Below are positions 32,557 through 42,646 of a stretch of 64,000 nt of DNA, in pieces. Source of the DNA: Dactylosporangium aurantiacum (lineage in GTDB: Bacteria > Actinomycetota > Actinomycetes > Mycobacteriales > Micromonosporaceae); NCBI RefSeq assembly GCF_000716715.1, contig NZ_JNYJ01000005.1, positions 1-64,000 of the forward strand, given 5' to 3'. The notes under the pieces are model-generated. The model was not told the origin of the DNA. It saw only the letters and a list, made by a program, of their open reading frames with translations, and ran no database searches. Positions within the stretch are counted from its first letter, which is position 1. Each line of letters begins with the position of its first letter. A program made the position numbers and the translations under genes.

Positions 32557-33144
32557 ATGGAGAAGTTCACCGTCCACACCGGCACGGCCGTGCCGCTGCG
32601 CCGTTCCAACGTGGACACCGACCAGATCATCCCCGCCGTCTACCTCAAGCGCGTCACCCGCACCGGGTTCGAGGACGGGTTGTTCAACGCCTGGCGCTCG
32701 GATCCCGCATTCGTGCTCAACAATCCGGCCTACGCCGGGGCCTCGATCCTCGTGGCCGGGCCCGACTTCGGCACCGGATCGTCGCGCGAGCACGCCGTGT
32801 GGGCCTTGCAGGACTACGGTTTCAAGGTTGTCGTGGCACCGCGTTTCGGCGACATCTTCCGGGGAAACGCGCTCAAGGCCGGGCTCCTGCCCGTCGAGCT
32901 GGACGTGGAAACCGTCGAGGAACTGTGGGCCGCGATCGAGGCGGAACCGGCCGCGCCGGTAACGGTCGATCTGCAGGACCGCCAGTTGCGTGCGGCGGGC
33001 CGCGAATGGGCCTTCCCGCTGGACGACTTCAGCCGTTGGCGCCTGCTGGAAGGCCTTGACGACATCGGTCTGACACTGCGCCACGAAGACGTCATCACCG
33101 CCTTCGAACAACGCCGTCCGGAGTGGACACCCGTCGTTCACTAG
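32557..33144 (+). CDS. leuD: 3-isopropylmalate dehydratase small subunit (195 aa)
   Basis: Swivelling domain that completes the active site with LeuC. Motifs [26 protein letters not shown] near the N-terminus and [46 protein letters not shown]. Full length. Second gene of the leuCD operon. Confidence 0.97.
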   Translation: MEKFTVHTGTAVPLRRSNVDTDQIIPAVYLKRVTRTGFEDGLFNAWRSDPAFVLNNPAYAGASILVAGPDFGTGSSREHAVWALQDYGFKVVVAPRFGDIFRGNALKAGLLPVELDVETVEELWAAIEAEPAAPVTVDLQDRQLRAAGREWAFPLDDFSRWRLLEGLDDIGLTLRHEDVITAFEQRRPEWTPVVH

Positions 33145-33283
33145 GCACCAGCAGGGCGTCTCGATGAGCCCCCGGCCCAATCCGTTGCTCCACAACGATT
33201 TCTTTTCCGTCATATGTTTGTATCCTGTGTTCGTTGGGATACCTTGCCCACAGGGACTTATTTCTGGTACGGGAGGAAACAAC

Positions 33284-33925
33284 GTGAACAAGGCCGAGCT
33301 CATCGAGGCGCTCAGCGCTCGCCTGGGCGACAAGAAGTCGGCAAACGCGGCGCTGGACGCGGTGCTGGCCGAGATCCAGGCTGCCGTGACCAAGGGCGAC
33401 AAGGTTGCCATCACCGGTTTCGGGGTCTTCGAGAAGCGCGTCCGTGGTGCGAGAACCGCGCGCAACCCGCGCACCGGTGAGGCCGTCAAGGTGAAGAAGA
33501 CGTCGGTGCCCGCGTTCCGGGCCGGCGCCAGCTTCCGCGAGATGGTCGCCGCCGGCAAGGTGCCGAAGGCCGCCCCGGCCAAGAAGGCCGCCGCCGCCAC
33601 CAAGACCACCGCCGCGAAGGCGACCACCGCCAAGGCCGCCCCGGCCAAGGCCGCGACCAAGGCCACCACCGCCAAGGCCGCTCCGGCCAAGGCGTCCGCC
33701 GCCAAGGCCACGACGGCGAAGGCCGCTCCGGCCAAGGCCGCCACCAAGGCGACCGCCACCAAGGCGACGGCCAAGGCCACCACGGCGAAGGCCGCCCCCG
33801 CCAAGAAGACCGCCGCGAAGACCACGCGCGCCGCCGCGTCGACGACCGCGCGCAAGACCACCACGGCCTCCACCACGACGGCCGCCAAGAAGGCGCCCGC
33901 CAAGAAGGCCGCCACCGCCAAGTGA
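33284..33925 (+). CDS. hup: HU nucleoid protein with Lys/Ala-rich tail (213 aa)
   Basis: Residues 1-92 are a standard HU domain ([42 protein letters not shown]). The remaining 120 residues are made of AAPAK/KATTAK repeats like the histone-H1-like tails of mycobacterial HupB and Streptomyces HupS, which compact DNA. Start is GTG 33284, 3 nt after GGGAGGAAAC. The 140-bp upstream region is AT-rich and likely holds the promoter (TATCCT near 33222). A very strong terminator follows. Confidence 0.95.
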   Translation: MNKAELIEALSARLGDKKSANAALDAVLAEIQAAVTKGDKVAITGFGVFEKRVRGARTARNPRTGEAVKVKKTSVPAFRAGASFREMVAAGKVPKAAPAKKAAAATKTTAAKATTAKAAPAKAATKATTAKAAPAKASAAKATTAKAAPAKAATKATATKATAKATTAKAAPAKKTAAKTTRAAASTTARKTTTASTTTAAKKAPAKKAATAK

Positions 33926-33956
33926 CCCGGCGGCGGCACCGGTAGGACGAACGGAA

Positions 33957-33992
33957 AAGGGGGCGGGCGCCACGTGTGGCGCCCGCCCCCTT
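33957..33992. terminator. Strong terminator between hup and mutT1 (convergent)
   Basis: Perfect 17-bp stem (33957-33973 with 33976-33992), A-rich on the left and T on the right, serving both the hup transcript and the convergent polyphosphate operon. Confidence 0.9.
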
Positions 33993-34002
33993 CCGTCGTG
34001 GT

Positions 34003-34872
34003 TCAGACCGTGAGCGGCCGCAGCGGTTCCCAGCCGAGGAGCCGGTCACCGCTGAAGGTGATGATCCACCCGCTGCCCTTGCGGGTGTGGAAGTCCACAT
34101 TGGTGCGGCCGGTCAATGCGACCAGCAGCGGCGGCATCAGCTTGCCCTGGCTGCACACGACGGTCGTGCCGCCCGGGGCGGCGAGGGCCCGCAGCGCGTT
34201 CGCCGCGGCGGTCGGCGACCGCTCCTCGTCGAAGGTGGCGTCCAGGGCGAACGGCAGCCCCAGCGGCTCCACCGTCTGCTGGCAGCGCAGGGGGGTGGCC
34301 GACACCACCCGCTCCGGCCGCAGGAGCCGCAGCAGGCCGCTGAGCGCCTCCGCGTCGCGTTCGCCGTCGCGGTCCAGCGGGCGCAGCCCGTCGGGGCCCT
34401 TCCACTCCTTGCGTTTGCCCGCCCGGGCATGGCGCACCAGCGCCACCACCGACGTCACCGGCGGCAGCTCCAGGAACGCCTTCACCACGCCCCGGTCGTG
34501 CGCGTAGCTCAGCAGCGCGGGCGCCTGCGTGGCCGGCACCCAGCGCGCCTCCTCGATCTCGTCGTCGGCGGGCCGGTCCTGCCACACCAGCGCCCGCATC
34601 GACCAGAAGTCGACGACCTTCTCCACGCCCGGCGCGCCGGTCAGGTACCGGATCGACGGCAGCCGGGCCTGCGGCACGCCGTGCACGAGCGTCTCCTCGT
34701 GCACCTCGCGCACCGCCGCGGCCAGCTCGTGCTCGCCGGGATCGATCTTGCCCTTGGGCAGGGACCAGTCGTCGTAGCGGGGACGGTGCACCAGCACGAT
34801 CTCCACGCCGTCCCTCGCCGGGCGCCACACCACCCCGCCCGCCGAGCGGACGACCGTGCTCATCTCAGCCAT
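34003..34872 (-). CDS. mutT1: NUDIX hydrolase fused to SixA/histidine-phosphatase domain, MutT1 type (289 aa)
   Basis: N-terminal NUDIX domain with the Nudix box GKIDPGEHELAAAVREVHEET, C-terminal histidine-phosphatase domain with VALVRHARAGKR and VSATPLRCQQTVEPL. This two-domain layout is that of mycobacterial MutT1 (Rv2985), which hydrolyses 8-oxo-dGTP and diadenosine polyphosphates, and it has the same neighbours (hupB, ppk). ATG 34872 has AGGAG 11 nt upstream; ATG 34863 would overlap the upstream stop as ATGA. Last gene of the ppk operon. Confidence 0.9.
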   Translation of the reverse strand: MAEMSTVVRSAGGVVWRPARDGVEIVLVHRPRYDDWSLPKGKIDPGEHELAAAVREVHEETLVHGVPQARLPSIRYLTGAPGVEKVVDFWSMRALVWQDRPADDEIEEARWVPATQAPALLSYAHDRGVVKAFLELPPVTSVVALVRHARAGKRKEWKGPDGLRPLDRDGERDAEALSGLLRLLRPERVVSATPLRCQQTVEPLGLPFALDATFDEERSPTAAANALRALAAPGGTTVVCSQGKLMPPLLVALTGRTNVDFHTRKGSGWIITFSGDRLLGWEPLRPLTV

Positions 34873-36239
34873 GCCGTGGTGTTCTCCTCGCAGACCGCGG
34901 CCCACACCGCCGGGAACGCGGCCCGCGCCCGGGTGACCGCCGCCCGCTCCCGCTCGAACAGTCTGCCCGCGGTGACGGCGAGACGGTGCTCGCCACGGTC
35001 GAGGAATCTCGCGACGAACAGCCACGTGTCGGCGGCGGTCGCGGCGTCCTGGTGCTCACCGAGGATCTTCTGCGCCTTGGCGATCCGCTTGGCCAGGGCG
35101 GCCGCCTCCGCACCGACGACCGGGGCGGCGGCGTCGGCGGCGTACCGGGCCCGCTTGGCCAGCTTGCGCACCTCGTGCCAGTCGTCGTCCGGCAGGTGCG
35201 GGCTGAGCGCCTCCGCCGCGTCGTACAGCTTCCGCCACGGCTTGCGCACCAGGCCCGGCAGGACCCGGGCGGCCGGCGCCGTGTGCTTGCCGGCCAGCCG
35301 GGGCGGCCGGGTCAGCGCGTCGAGCAGCGGCACGTACCGCGGCGAGCGCAACGCCTCGTCCAGCGCGGACAGCGCGGTCTCCTGCCGGCCGGCGAGCGCG
35401 GCGTCGATGCGCTCGACGGCTTCGGTGTCCAGCGGGGCGAGGGGGTCGGCCGCGGCGGTGAGCCGCAGGCGCGCCCGCATGACCTCGACGTCCCTTGCGC
35501 CGCCGAGCGCGCCGGCCAGCCGGCCCAGCTCCGCCCGCAGCGGCCGGCTCCACGCGGGGTCCAGCAGCGCCTGGAACGTCTGCAGGTCGCTGCGCAGCCG
35601 CCGGGTGCCGACCCGCATCTGGTGCACGGGGGTGTCGCCGTTGGGCATGGTCTCGCGCAACCGGGCGAAGGCGTCGTGCCGCAGGATCCGGGCGACGCCG
35701 GAGCGCACGGCGCGGGTCACGACGGCGCCCGCGCTGCCGTCGTCCTCGCCGGGGTCGTCGGCGCCGCCGGGTCGGGCGGGCACCGCGCCGGCCGCGGTCA
35801 GGGCGGCCTCGACCTCGGCGAGATCCGCGGCGCCGCCGTCGATGAGCACCACCTCGACGGCGCGGGGACGCCGGCCCGTCGCGCGCCCGGACAGGACGCG
35901 GACCTCGGCCAGTACGCCACCCGCCGACGACAGCACGTGGACGGCCGTGCGGACCGTCCGCACCGCGGTGAGGCCGGCACCCCGGTGCAGGGCGGTCAGC
36001 ACGTCGAGCAGGTCCGGCGGGACGACCCCGGCGCCGGCGGCCGGGCGGCGCAGCTCACGCCCCGGCAGCAGCAGCGACCAGGTGCCGTCCCGGTGCTGGC
36101 GCAGCGACACCCCGGCGTGCGCGAGCGCCGCGTCCGGGGTGTCGTGGCAGGTGGCGTCGAGGGTGACGGCGCCGCCGGGTCCGGCCAGGCCCGGCAGGGT
36201 GAAACCGTCACCGACGGCGAACCGGGCCGGCCGCCTCAT
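34860..36239 (-). CDS. CYTH and CHAD domain protein (459 aa)
   Basis: N-terminal part is a degenerate CYTH-like domain (to about 165; LDATCHDTPDAALAHAGVSLRQHRDGTWSLLLPG) and the rest a CHAD helical domain with two His-rich repeats: TPVHQMRVGTRRLRSDLQTFQALL and DWHEVRKLAKRARYAADAAA. CHAD domains bind polyphosphate and its granules. ATG overlaps the ppk stop (TGATG), so the proteins are made together with the polyphosphate kinase. Likely a polyphosphate-binding or triphosphate-processing partner. Confidence 0.9.
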   Translation of the reverse strand: MRRPARFAVGDGFTLPGLAGPGGAVTLDATCHDTPDAALAHAGVSLRQHRDGTWSLLLPGRELRRPAAGAGVVPPDLLDVLTALHRGAGLTAVRTVRTAVHVLSSAGGVLAEVRVLSGRATGRRPRAVEVVLIDGGAADLAEVEAALTAAGAVPARPGGADDPGEDDGSAGAVVTRAVRSGVARILRHDAFARLRETMPNGDTPVHQMRVGTRRLRSDLQTFQALLDPAWSRPLRAELGRLAGALGGARDVEVMRARLRLTAAADPLAPLDTEAVERIDAALAGRQETALSALDEALRSPRYVPLLDALTRPPRLAGKHTAPAARVLPGLVRKPWRKLYDAAEALSPHLPDDDWHEVRKLAKRARYAADAAAPVVGAEAAALAKRIAKAQKILGEHQDAATAADTWLFVARFLDRGEHRLAVTAGRLFERERAAVTRARAAFPAVWAAVCEENTTAWLR

Positions 36240-38644
36240 CACGTGGTCGGCTCCGCCCGGTCGACGATCCGCCGCAGCAGCACCTCCTGCGGGTTCCTGC
36301 CCTGCCGGCGGTGCCAGGTGCCGTCGCCGGACAGCTCGAACCCGCCGGTGTCGTCGCTCATCATGAGCGTCAGCATCCGGTCCAGCTCGCCGGTCGCGGC
36401 CGGGTCGGTCACCTTGACCAGGGCCTCGACCCGCCGGTCGAGGTTGCGGTGCATCAGGTCGGCCGAGCCGATCCAGTACTCCGCGGCGGCGTCGCGGCCG
36501 AACCGGAACACCCGCGAGTGCTCCAGGAACCGGCCGAGCACCGACCGGACCCGGATGTTGTCCGACATGCCCGGCACGCCGGGACGCAACGCGCAGATGC
36601 CGCGCACGATCAGGTCGACGCTCACCCCGGCCTGGCCGGCCCGGTAGAGCGAGTCGATGATCTCCTCGTCGACCAGCGAGTTGACCTTCAGCTGGATGAG
36701 GCCCCGCTCGCCGAGGGCGATCTCGCCGTCGATCCGGTCGATGATGCCGCGGCGCACCCCGTGCGGGGCGACCAGCAGCCGCCGGTAGGAGGTCTGCCGG
36801 CTGTACCCGGTGAGCACGTTGAACAGGTCGGTGAGGTCCGCGCCGACCTCGGGGTCCGCGGTCAGCAGGCCGTAGTCCTCGTAGAGCCGCGCGGTCTTCG
36901 GGTGGTAGTTGCCGGTCCCGACGTGGCAGTAGCGCCGGATGTGGTTGCCCTCCTGGCGCACCACCAGCGCGGTCTTCGTGTGGGTCTTGAGCCCGACCAG
37001 CCCGTAGACGACGTGGCAGCCGGCCCGCTCCAGCGTGCGGGCCCACCCGATGTTGGCCTTCTCGTCGAAGCGCGCCTTCACCTCGACCAGCACGACCACC
37101 TGCTTGCCCGCCTCGGCCGCGTCGACCAGCGCGTCCACGATCGGCGAGTCGCCGCTGGTGCGGTAGAGCGTGAGCTTGATCGCCAGCACGTGCGGGTCGG
37201 CGGCGGCCTGCTCCACGAAGCGCTGCACGCTGGTGGAGAACGAGTGGTACGGGTGGTGCACCAGGATGTCGTGGTCGCGCAGCCGGGCGAAGACGCTGCG
37301 CGGGGTCTCACCCTCGGCGAAGTGCGGGTGCGTCGCCGGCACGAACGGCGGGTCCTTGAGCGCCGGCCGGTCCACGCCGTTGTAGATCTCCCACAGCGCG
37401 GTCAGGTCCAGCAGCCCCGGCACCCGCAGCACGTCGTGGGAGTCCATGTCCAGCTCGCGGACCAGCAGCTCCAGCACATGGTCGGAGATCGACGCGGCGA
37501 CCTCCAGGCGCACCGGCGGACCGAAGCGGCGCCGCGCCAGCTCCCGCTCCAGGGCCTGCAGCAGGTCCTCGTCGCGGTCCTCGTCGAGCTCGACCTCGGC
37601 GTTGCGGGTCACCCGGAACAGGTGGTGCTCGACCACCTGCATCCCGGAGAACAGCTGCCCGAGGTGCGCCGCGATCAGCTCCTCCACGGGCAGGAACCGC
37701 ACGGTGCGCACACCGTCGCGGGTGATGCGGTCCAGCGCGTAGAAGCGCGGCACGTTGTTGGGCACCTTGATCCGGGCGAACAGCTCCTGGCCGCCGTCGC
37801 GCTCGCGGACCACGACCGCCAGGTTGAGCGACAGGCCGGAGATGTAAGGGAACGGGTGCGCCGGGTCGACCGCGAGGGGCGTCAGCACCGGGAAGATCTG
37901 CTCCCGGAAGGAGGTGCGCATCCGCTCCCGCTCGGCCGGGTCGAGCTCGCTCCACCGCACGATGTGGATGTGCTCCTCGGCCATCGCCGGGGCGATCTCC
38001 TCGGCGAACACCCGCGACTGGCGCGCGACCAGCGCCGTGGTGCGCTCCGCGATCTGCTCCAGCTGCTCCGTCGGTGGCAGGAACCCGGGGCGGCGCACCG
38101 GGATGCCGGTCTGCAGCCGCCGCTTCAGGCCCGCGACCCGGACCATGTAGAACTCGTCGAGGTTGCTGGCGAAGATGGCGAGGAACTTCGCCCGCTCCAG
38201 CAGCGGCGTCGCGGGGTCCTCGGCCAGCGTCAGCACCCGCGCGTTGAAGTCCAGCCAGGACAGCTCCCGGTTGAGGTACCGGTCCTCGGGCAGTGGTTTC
38301 TCACTCGGCACGACCAGCGCGTCGTCCTCGGGCGACGGCCCGGCCGTGGTCTTCTGGGTGGGTACCAGGGGGGTCTGTTCCGCCACCGTGTCGCTCATGG
38401 TGACCTCCTCGGGCGCCTGGGGGGCGTCTTCACCGGTTGCCGGTGCCGCGGCCTTCGTTGCCCGCCGGACACGTGGCGTCGCGCCAGTTGCCGGAGCCGC
38501 CCGTCGCGGTGCCGCCTTGCGCGGGGCGGCCTTGGGGGGCGCGCTCTGCGGGTCAGGGCGCTGCGCGGAGTTGCGGGGGCGGCTGCGACCGGTCGGCGTC
38601 TCGTCCACCGGATCATCATGGCCCGTTTGTGCCGGTCTGAACAT
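36239..38644 (-). CDS. ppk: Polyphosphate kinase 1 (up to 801 aa)
   Basis: PPK1 with all four domains: [33 protein letters not shown], the autophosphorylated His region [26 protein letters not shown], and the C-terminal PLD-like domain with [13 protein letters not shown]. Makes polyphosphate reversibly from ATP. An unusual N-terminal extension of about 120 residues (Pro/Ala/Arg-rich, then acidic) precedes the conserved part; ATG 38644, GTG 38608 and ATG near 38398 are all possible starts. Leads an operon with CYTH-CHAD and mutT1. Confidence 0.95.
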   Translation of the reverse strand: MFRPAQTGHDDPVDETPTGRSRPRNSAQRPDPQSAPPKAAPRKAAPRRAAPATGATPRVRRATKAAAPATGEDAPQAPEEVTMSDTVAEQTPLVPTQKTTAGPSPEDDALVVPSEKPLPEDRYLNRELSWLDFNARVLTLAEDPATPLLERAKFLAIFASNLDEFYMVRVAGLKRRLQTGIPVRRPGFLPPTEQLEQIAERTTALVARQSRVFAEEIAPAMAEEHIHIVRWSELDPAERERMRTSFREQIFPVLTPLAVDPAHPFPYISGLSLNLAVVVRERDGGQELFARIKVPNNVPRFYALDRITRDGVRTVRFLPVEELIAAHLGQLFSGMQVVEHHLFRVTRNAEVELDEDRDEDLLQALERELARRRFGPPVRLEVAASISDHVLELLVRELDMDSHDVLRVPGLLDLTALWEIYNGVDRPALKDPPFVPATHPHFAEGETPRSVFARLRDHDILVHHPYHSFSTSVQRFVEQAAADPHVLAIKLTLYRTSGDSPIVDALVDAAEAGKQVVVLVEVKARFDEKANIGWARTLERAGCHVVYGLVGLKTHTKTALVVRQEGNHIRRYCHVGTGNYHPKTARLYEDYGLLTADPEVGADLTDLFNVLTGYSRQTSYRRLLVAPHGVRRGIIDRIDGEIALGERGLIQLKVNSLVDEEIIDSLYRAGQAGVSVDLIVRGICALRPGVPGMSDNIRVRSVLGRFLEHSRVFRFGRDAAAEYWIGSADLMHRNLDRRVEALVKVTDPAATGELDRMLTLMMSDDTGGFELSGDGTWHRRQGRNPQEVLLRRIVDRAEPTT

Positions 38645-38665
38645 GAACTTCCCGCGGCTTGGCGG

Positions 38666-38863
38666 CTACGGCAAGGTTGGCAGTGTGACCTTCACGACGG
38701 CGCCCTCGGCGTCGTGATCGAGCCGGATCCGCTGCCCCAGGCGCAGGTGCCGAAGCCCCGACGCGTCGAAGGCGGCGGCCGGGAAGTGCAGCTCGGTGCC
38801 GTCGTCCAGCAGCACCGTGCCGGTGTGGGTGTCGTCGTCGAACGTCGCCACGGTTCCCTGCAT
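38666..38863 (-). CDS. Small cold-shock-like OB-fold protein (65 aa)
   Basis: Short protein with the beta-strand pattern of a cold-shock domain: GTVATFDDDTHTGTVLLDDGTELHFPAAAFD, then LRLGQRIRLDHD. The RNA-binding aromatic RNP1/RNP2 motifs are not conserved, so nucleic-acid binding is uncertain. Lies 21 bp upstream of ppk on the same strand, and may be part of that operon. Confidence 0.7.
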   Translation of the reverse strand: MQGTVATFDDDTHTGTVLLDDGTELHFPAAAFDASGLRHLRLGQRIRLDHDAEGAVVKVTLPTLP

Positions 38864-38930
38864 CAGTCCACGCTACCGCGTGTCGATGTGCTGGCGTGTT
38901 TCGCGTGACAGCGCCCGCGTGCCGGTTGTG

Positions 38931-39563
38931 TTACGCGAGGGTGCAGAGGATCTCGCCGGTGTGCGAGCCGAGGCCGAGGCCGGCGGCGGCGTCGAGGTCG
39001 GCGGCCGTGTCCACGTCGCGGCGCAGGCTCGGCCAGTCGCCGTCGAGGCGCAGCGCGCCCGAGCGCAGGTGCGCCGCGGCGGACCCGGGCCCGAAGTGCG
39101 GGTCGAGCGGCACCCCGGCGGGCGCGGCGAGCAGCACGGTGCCGCTGCCCTCCAGGTCCGGCACGAACGCGCGGCGGCCGGCCCGGGCCGCCTCGGCCAG
39201 GGCGACCGCCAGGTCGGCGGGGCGCATGGCGGGCAGGTCGGCGGTGAGCGCGACCACCGGCGCGCCGCCGGCCGCGCGGGCGCCGAAGGCCAGCGCCGCG
39301 TTGAGGCCCGCGGCGGGGGTGTCGGGCAGGCAGGTGGCGCCGGCGGCGACCAGGCCGGCCCGCACCTGCGGGTCGTCGCAGACCACGACCACCCTGCTCA
39401 CGGCCGGGCAGGCGAGCACCGCGGCGACCGTGTCCCGGGCCATGGCCAGCACCAGCCCGGGATGCGTGGCGTCCGGCACGGCACCGCGCAGCCGCGTCTT
39501 CGCCGCACCGAGCGGCTTGACGGGCACGACCGCCGTCCAGGTGGCCACCCGGGTGCTGAGCAT
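38931..39563 (-). CDS. cofC: 2-phospholactate/phosphoenolpyruvate guanylyltransferase (210 aa)
   Basis: Nucleotidyltransferase of coenzyme F420 synthesis; in actinobacteria the substrate is phosphoenolpyruvate. N-terminal VVPVKPLGAAKTRLRG, VVVVCDDPQVRAGL, central ALTADLPAMRPADL and the C-terminal SLRRDVDTAADLDAAAGLGLG. ATG 39563, first Met with family match. Same place between ppk and gpsA as Rv2983 in M. tuberculosis. Confidence 0.92.
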   Translation of the reverse strand: MLSTRVATWTAVVPVKPLGAAKTRLRGAVPDATHPGLVLAMARDTVAAVLACPAVSRVVVVCDDPQVRAGLVAAGATCLPDTPAAGLNAALAFGARAAGGAPVVALTADLPAMRPADLAVALAEAARAGRRAFVPDLEGSGTVLLAAPAGVPLDPHFGPGSAAAHLRSGALRLDGDWPSLRRDVDTAADLDAAAGLGLGSHTGEILCTLA

Positions 39564-39636
39564 GACCCATCCTGACACGCCGCCCCGACGCCCGGCAGTG
39601 GCATGATTCGCAGCAGAACCATGAGGGGAGGGTGAG

Positions 39637-40344
39637 ATGACGCGTCGGAGGCTCGGCTTTTGGCGGCGTTTCGCCGTCGTGACCGTGAAGCCCACGATGC
39701 GGATGCTGACCCGCCGCACCTGGTCGGGCATGGAGCACGTCCCGGCCGGGGGCGGGGTGATCATCGTGGTCAACCACATCTCGCACGCCGACCCGCTCAC
39801 CGTCGCGCACTACATCTACGACGCCGGCCGCTGGCCGTCGTTCCTGGCCAAGTCGAGCCTGTTCAGCGTGCCGGTGCTCGGCTACCTGCTGCGGGCCACC
39901 CACCAGATCCCGGTCCGCCGCGGCACCACCGACGCGGTGAAGGCCCTGGAGGCCGCCCGGGCCGGGGTCCGCGACGGCGAGGCCGTGGTCATCTACCCCG
40001 AGGGCACCACCACCCGCGAGCCCGACCTGTGGCCGATGCGGGGCAAGACCGGCGCCGCGCGCCTGTGGCTGGACACCCGCGCGCCGATGATCCCGATCGT
40101 GATGTGGGGCCCGGAGCGGATCTACGACCCCCGCACCAGCAAGCTGCGGCTCCTGCCGCGCGCCGACGTGACGGTCGTGGCGGGCGCGCCGATCGACCTG
40201 TCCGCCTGGGACGACGCGCAGCCGACCGCCCAGACGCTCAACGAGATCACCGACCACATCATGCTGCACCTCCGCGACATGCTCGTGGAGATCCGCGGCG
40301 GGACCCCGCCGCCGCTGTGGACACCGCGCAAGACACACGCATGA
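39637..40344 (+). CDS. plsC: 1-acyl-sn-glycerol-3-phosphate acyltransferase (235 aa)
   Basis: PlsC-family acyltransferase on the inner face of the membrane, step two of phosphatidic-acid synthesis. Catalytic NHISHAD (NHx4D motif), substrate motif [10 protein letters not shown] and block with PMIPIVMWG. Stop is 16 bp before gpsA, whose product makes the glycerol-3-phosphate; the two are likely co-transcribed. ATG after GGGAGGG. Confidence 0.9.
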   Translation: MTRRRLGFWRRFAVVTVKPTMRMLTRRTWSGMEHVPAGGGVIIVVNHISHADPLTVAHYIYDAGRWPSFLAKSSLFSVPVLGYLLRATHQIPVRRGTTDAVKALEAARAGVRDGEAVVIYPEGTTTREPDLWPMRGKTGAARLWLDTRAPMIPIVMWGPERIYDPRTSKLRLLPRADVTVVAGAPIDLSAWDDAQPTAQTLNEITDHIMLHLRDMLVEIRGGTPPPLWTPRKTHA

Positions 40345-40360
40345 CTGGGACGGAGCGCAC

Positions 40361-41398
40361 ATGAGCATTCGACGCGCCGCGGTGCTCGGGGCCGGATCGT
40401 GGGGCACCGTCTTCGCGAAGCTGCTCGCCGACGCCGGCACGCCGGAGGTCACCGTCTGGGCCCGGCGCGCTGAACTGGCCGAGGCGATCCGCGAGCGGCA
40501 CGTGAACCCGGACTACCTGCCCGGCATGTGGCTGCCCGAGGCGATCACCGCGACCGGCGACGCCGGCGAGGCGATCGACGGCGCCGACCTGGTGGTGCTG
40601 GCGGTGCCGTCGCAGACGCTGCGCGACAACCTGGGCGCCTGGGCCGGCACGATCGGCGCCGACGCCACGCTGGTGAGCCTGATGAAGGGCATCGAGCTGG
40701 GCACGTTGAAGCGGATGAGCGAGGTGATCGTCGACACCGCCGGCGTCGAGCCGGAGCGCATCGCCGTGGTCACCGGCCCCAACCTTGCCCTGGAGATCGC
40801 CGCGGAGCAGCCGGCGGCGACCGTCGTGGCGTGCACCGACATCCGCCGCGCCGAGCTGGTGCAGCGCGCGATCAGCACGCGGTACCTGCGGCCGTACACC
40901 AACGACGACGTCATCGGGTGCGAGCTGGGCGGCGCGGTCAAGAACGCGATCGCCCTCGCCTACGGGATGGCCTCGGCCCTCGGGTTCGGCGACAACACCC
41001 GGGCGACGCTGATCACCCGCGGGCTCGCGGAGACCACCCGGCTCGGCGGCGCGCTCGGCGCCAACCTGATGACGTTCGCCGGCCTCGCCGGCCTGGGCGA
41101 CCTGGTCGCCACCTGCTCCTCGCCGCTGTCGCGCAACCGCACGTTCGGCGAGCACCTCGGCCGCGGCGAGACCCTGGAGCAGGCCCAGGCCGCGACCAGG
41201 CAGACCGCCGAAGGCGTGAAGAGCTGCCTGTCGATCCGCGACCTGGCGCACAGCGTCGGCGTGGAGATGCCGATCACCGAGCAGGTCGAGCTCGTCTGCC
41301 ACGAGGGCGTCGACCCGCTCAAGGCGCTCGCCGCGCTGATGTCCCGCGAGACCAAGCCGGAGCGGCCCGGCGTGCCGTCGACGTCCGAGCTTCAGTAG
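40361..41398 (+). CDS. gpsA: NAD(P)-dependent glycerol-3-phosphate dehydrogenase (345 aa)
   Basis: Reduces dihydroxyacetone phosphate to sn-glycerol-3-phosphate for phospholipids. N-terminal Rossmann motif [19 protein letters not shown], active site [21 protein letters not shown], catalytic Lys in [17 protein letters not shown] and C-terminal [25 protein letters not shown]. Full length. Same neighbourhood as in mycobacteria. Confidence 0.96.
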   Translation: MSIRRAAVLGAGSWGTVFAKLLADAGTPEVTVWARRAELAEAIRERHVNPDYLPGMWLPEAITATGDAGEAIDGADLVVLAVPSQTLRDNLGAWAGTIGADATLVSLMKGIELGTLKRMSEVIVDTAGVEPERIAVVTGPNLALEIAAEQPAATVVACTDIRRAELVQRAISTRYLRPYTNDDVIGCELGGAVKNAIALAYGMASALGFGDNTRATLITRGLAETTRLGGALGANLMTFAGLAGLGDLVATCSSPLSRNRTFGEHLGRGETLEQAQAATRQTAEGVKSCLSIRDLAHSVGVEMPITEQVELVCHEGVDPLKALAALMSRETKPERPGVPSTSELQ

Positions 41399-41452
41399 GG
41401 TCGGGCCCCAGGGGCGCGATCACTGGCGGGGCGCCGCAGCGGAGGTGACGTC

Positions 41453-42562
41453 GTGACCGGTGACGGGACTGCAGTGGTGCATGCCGGGCTGCCCGAGCCG
41501 GTGCCCGGCCGGCCGTTCCTGCCCAACCCGGCCTTCGGCGCGCCCTACCACCTGGACCCGGTCGCCGGCCCGCAGGCGGGCGTCGACGGCTACGGCCGCA
41601 CCGACAACGCGACCTGGCGCGCGCTGGAGACCGCGATCGGCTCGCTGGAGGGCGCCGAGTGCGTGACGTTCGCCTCCGGCATGGCCGCCGTCAGCGCGGT
41701 GCTGCTCAGTGTGCTGCGCCCCGGTGACACCGTCGTGGTGCCCGCCGACGGCTACTACAAGACCAGGGCGTTCGCGTCCTCGCACCTCGCCGAGCGCGGC
41801 GTCACGGTGCTCGAGGCGCCGACCGTGGGGCCGTACCCGGCGCTGGACGCCGTCCGGCTGCTGCTCGTCGAGACCCCCGCCAACCCGGGCCTCGACGTGT
41901 GCGACATCGCGGAGCTGGCCGCCCGGGTGCACGCCGGCGGCGGGCTCGTCGCCGTCGACAACACCACCGCGACCCCGCTCGGGCAGCGCCCCCTGGACCT
42001 GGGCGCCGACTTCTCGGTCGCCTCCGGCACCAAGGCGCTGACCGGCCACTCCGACATCCTGCTCGGGTACGTGTGCACCCGCGACCCCGAGCGGGCCGCG
42101 GCCCTCACCGCGTGGCGCGGCGCCACCGGCGCCGTGGTCGGCCCGTTCGAGGCCTGGCTCGCGCACCGCTCGCTCGGCACCCTCGACCTGCGGCTGGCCC
42201 GGCAGTCCGCCAACGCCGCCGCCGTCGCCGAGGTCCTCGCGGCGCACCCGGCGGTCCTGTCGGTGCGCTGGCCGGGCCGGCCGGAGGATCCCGCGTACGA
42301 GGTCGCCTCCCGGCAGATGCGCCGGATCCCGGGCGTGGTCACGTTCACCGTCGCCGACCGGGCCGCCGCCGAGCGGTTCCTGGAGGCGTCGGAGCTGGTC
42401 TTCGCCGCCACGTCCTTCGGTGGCCTGCACACCTCGGCGGACCGCCGGGCGCAGTGGGGCGATGCCACCCCCGAGGGTCTGATCCGCTTCTCGTGCGGCG
42501 TCGAGGACACCGAGGACCTGGTCGCCGACGTACGCCGCGCACTCGACGCGATCAAGGGCTGA
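41453..42562 (+). CDS. Cystathionine gamma-lyase/synthase-family PLP enzyme (369 aa)
   Basis: Trans-sulfuration PLP enzyme (Cys/Met metabolism family). Tyr/Arg PLP contacts GYGRTDNATWRALE, FASGMAAVSAVLL, and the Schiff-base Lys in ASGTKALTGHSDILLGYV. C-terminal SFGGLHTSADRRAQWGDATPEGLIRFSCGVEDTEDL fits gamma-lyases better than synthases, but substrate specificity cannot be read from sequence. GTG start with GGAGGTGAC. Between gpsA and the ddl-like gene. Confidence 0.88.
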   Translation: MTGDGTAVVHAGLPEPVPGRPFLPNPAFGAPYHLDPVAGPQAGVDGYGRTDNATWRALETAIGSLEGAECVTFASGMAAVSAVLLSVLRPGDTVVVPADGYYKTRAFASSHLAERGVTVLEAPTVGPYPALDAVRLLLVETPANPGLDVCDIAELAARVHAGGGLVAVDNTTATPLGQRPLDLGADFSVASGTKALTGHSDILLGYVCTRDPERAAALTAWRGATGAVVGPFEAWLAHRSLGTLDLRLARQSANAAAVAEVLAAHPAVLSVRWPGRPEDPAYEVASRQMRRIPGVVTFTVADRAAAERFLEASELVFAATSFGGLHTSADRRAQWGDATPEGLIRFSCGVEDTEDLVADVRRALDAIKG

Positions 42563-42646
42563 CGCACCGCGACGGGTCGGCTTCGCGGCTGTGACCCCGA
42601 CGACGGCCCGACAGCGGCGGCTTGACCGGGCCGTTAGGGTCGGCGC

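Noticed and set aside
30718..33939. Very long minus-strand open frame (1073 codons) across leuC, leuD and hup
   Set aside because: Antisense shadow of high-GC genes; composition is Arg/Gly/Ala/His-rich and no domain is seen, while leuC, leuD and hup on the plus strand are unmistakable.
36311..38908. 865-codon plus-strand open frame opposite ppk
   Set aside because: Shadow of ppk (third-position GC effect). PPK1 motifs on the minus strand are complete.
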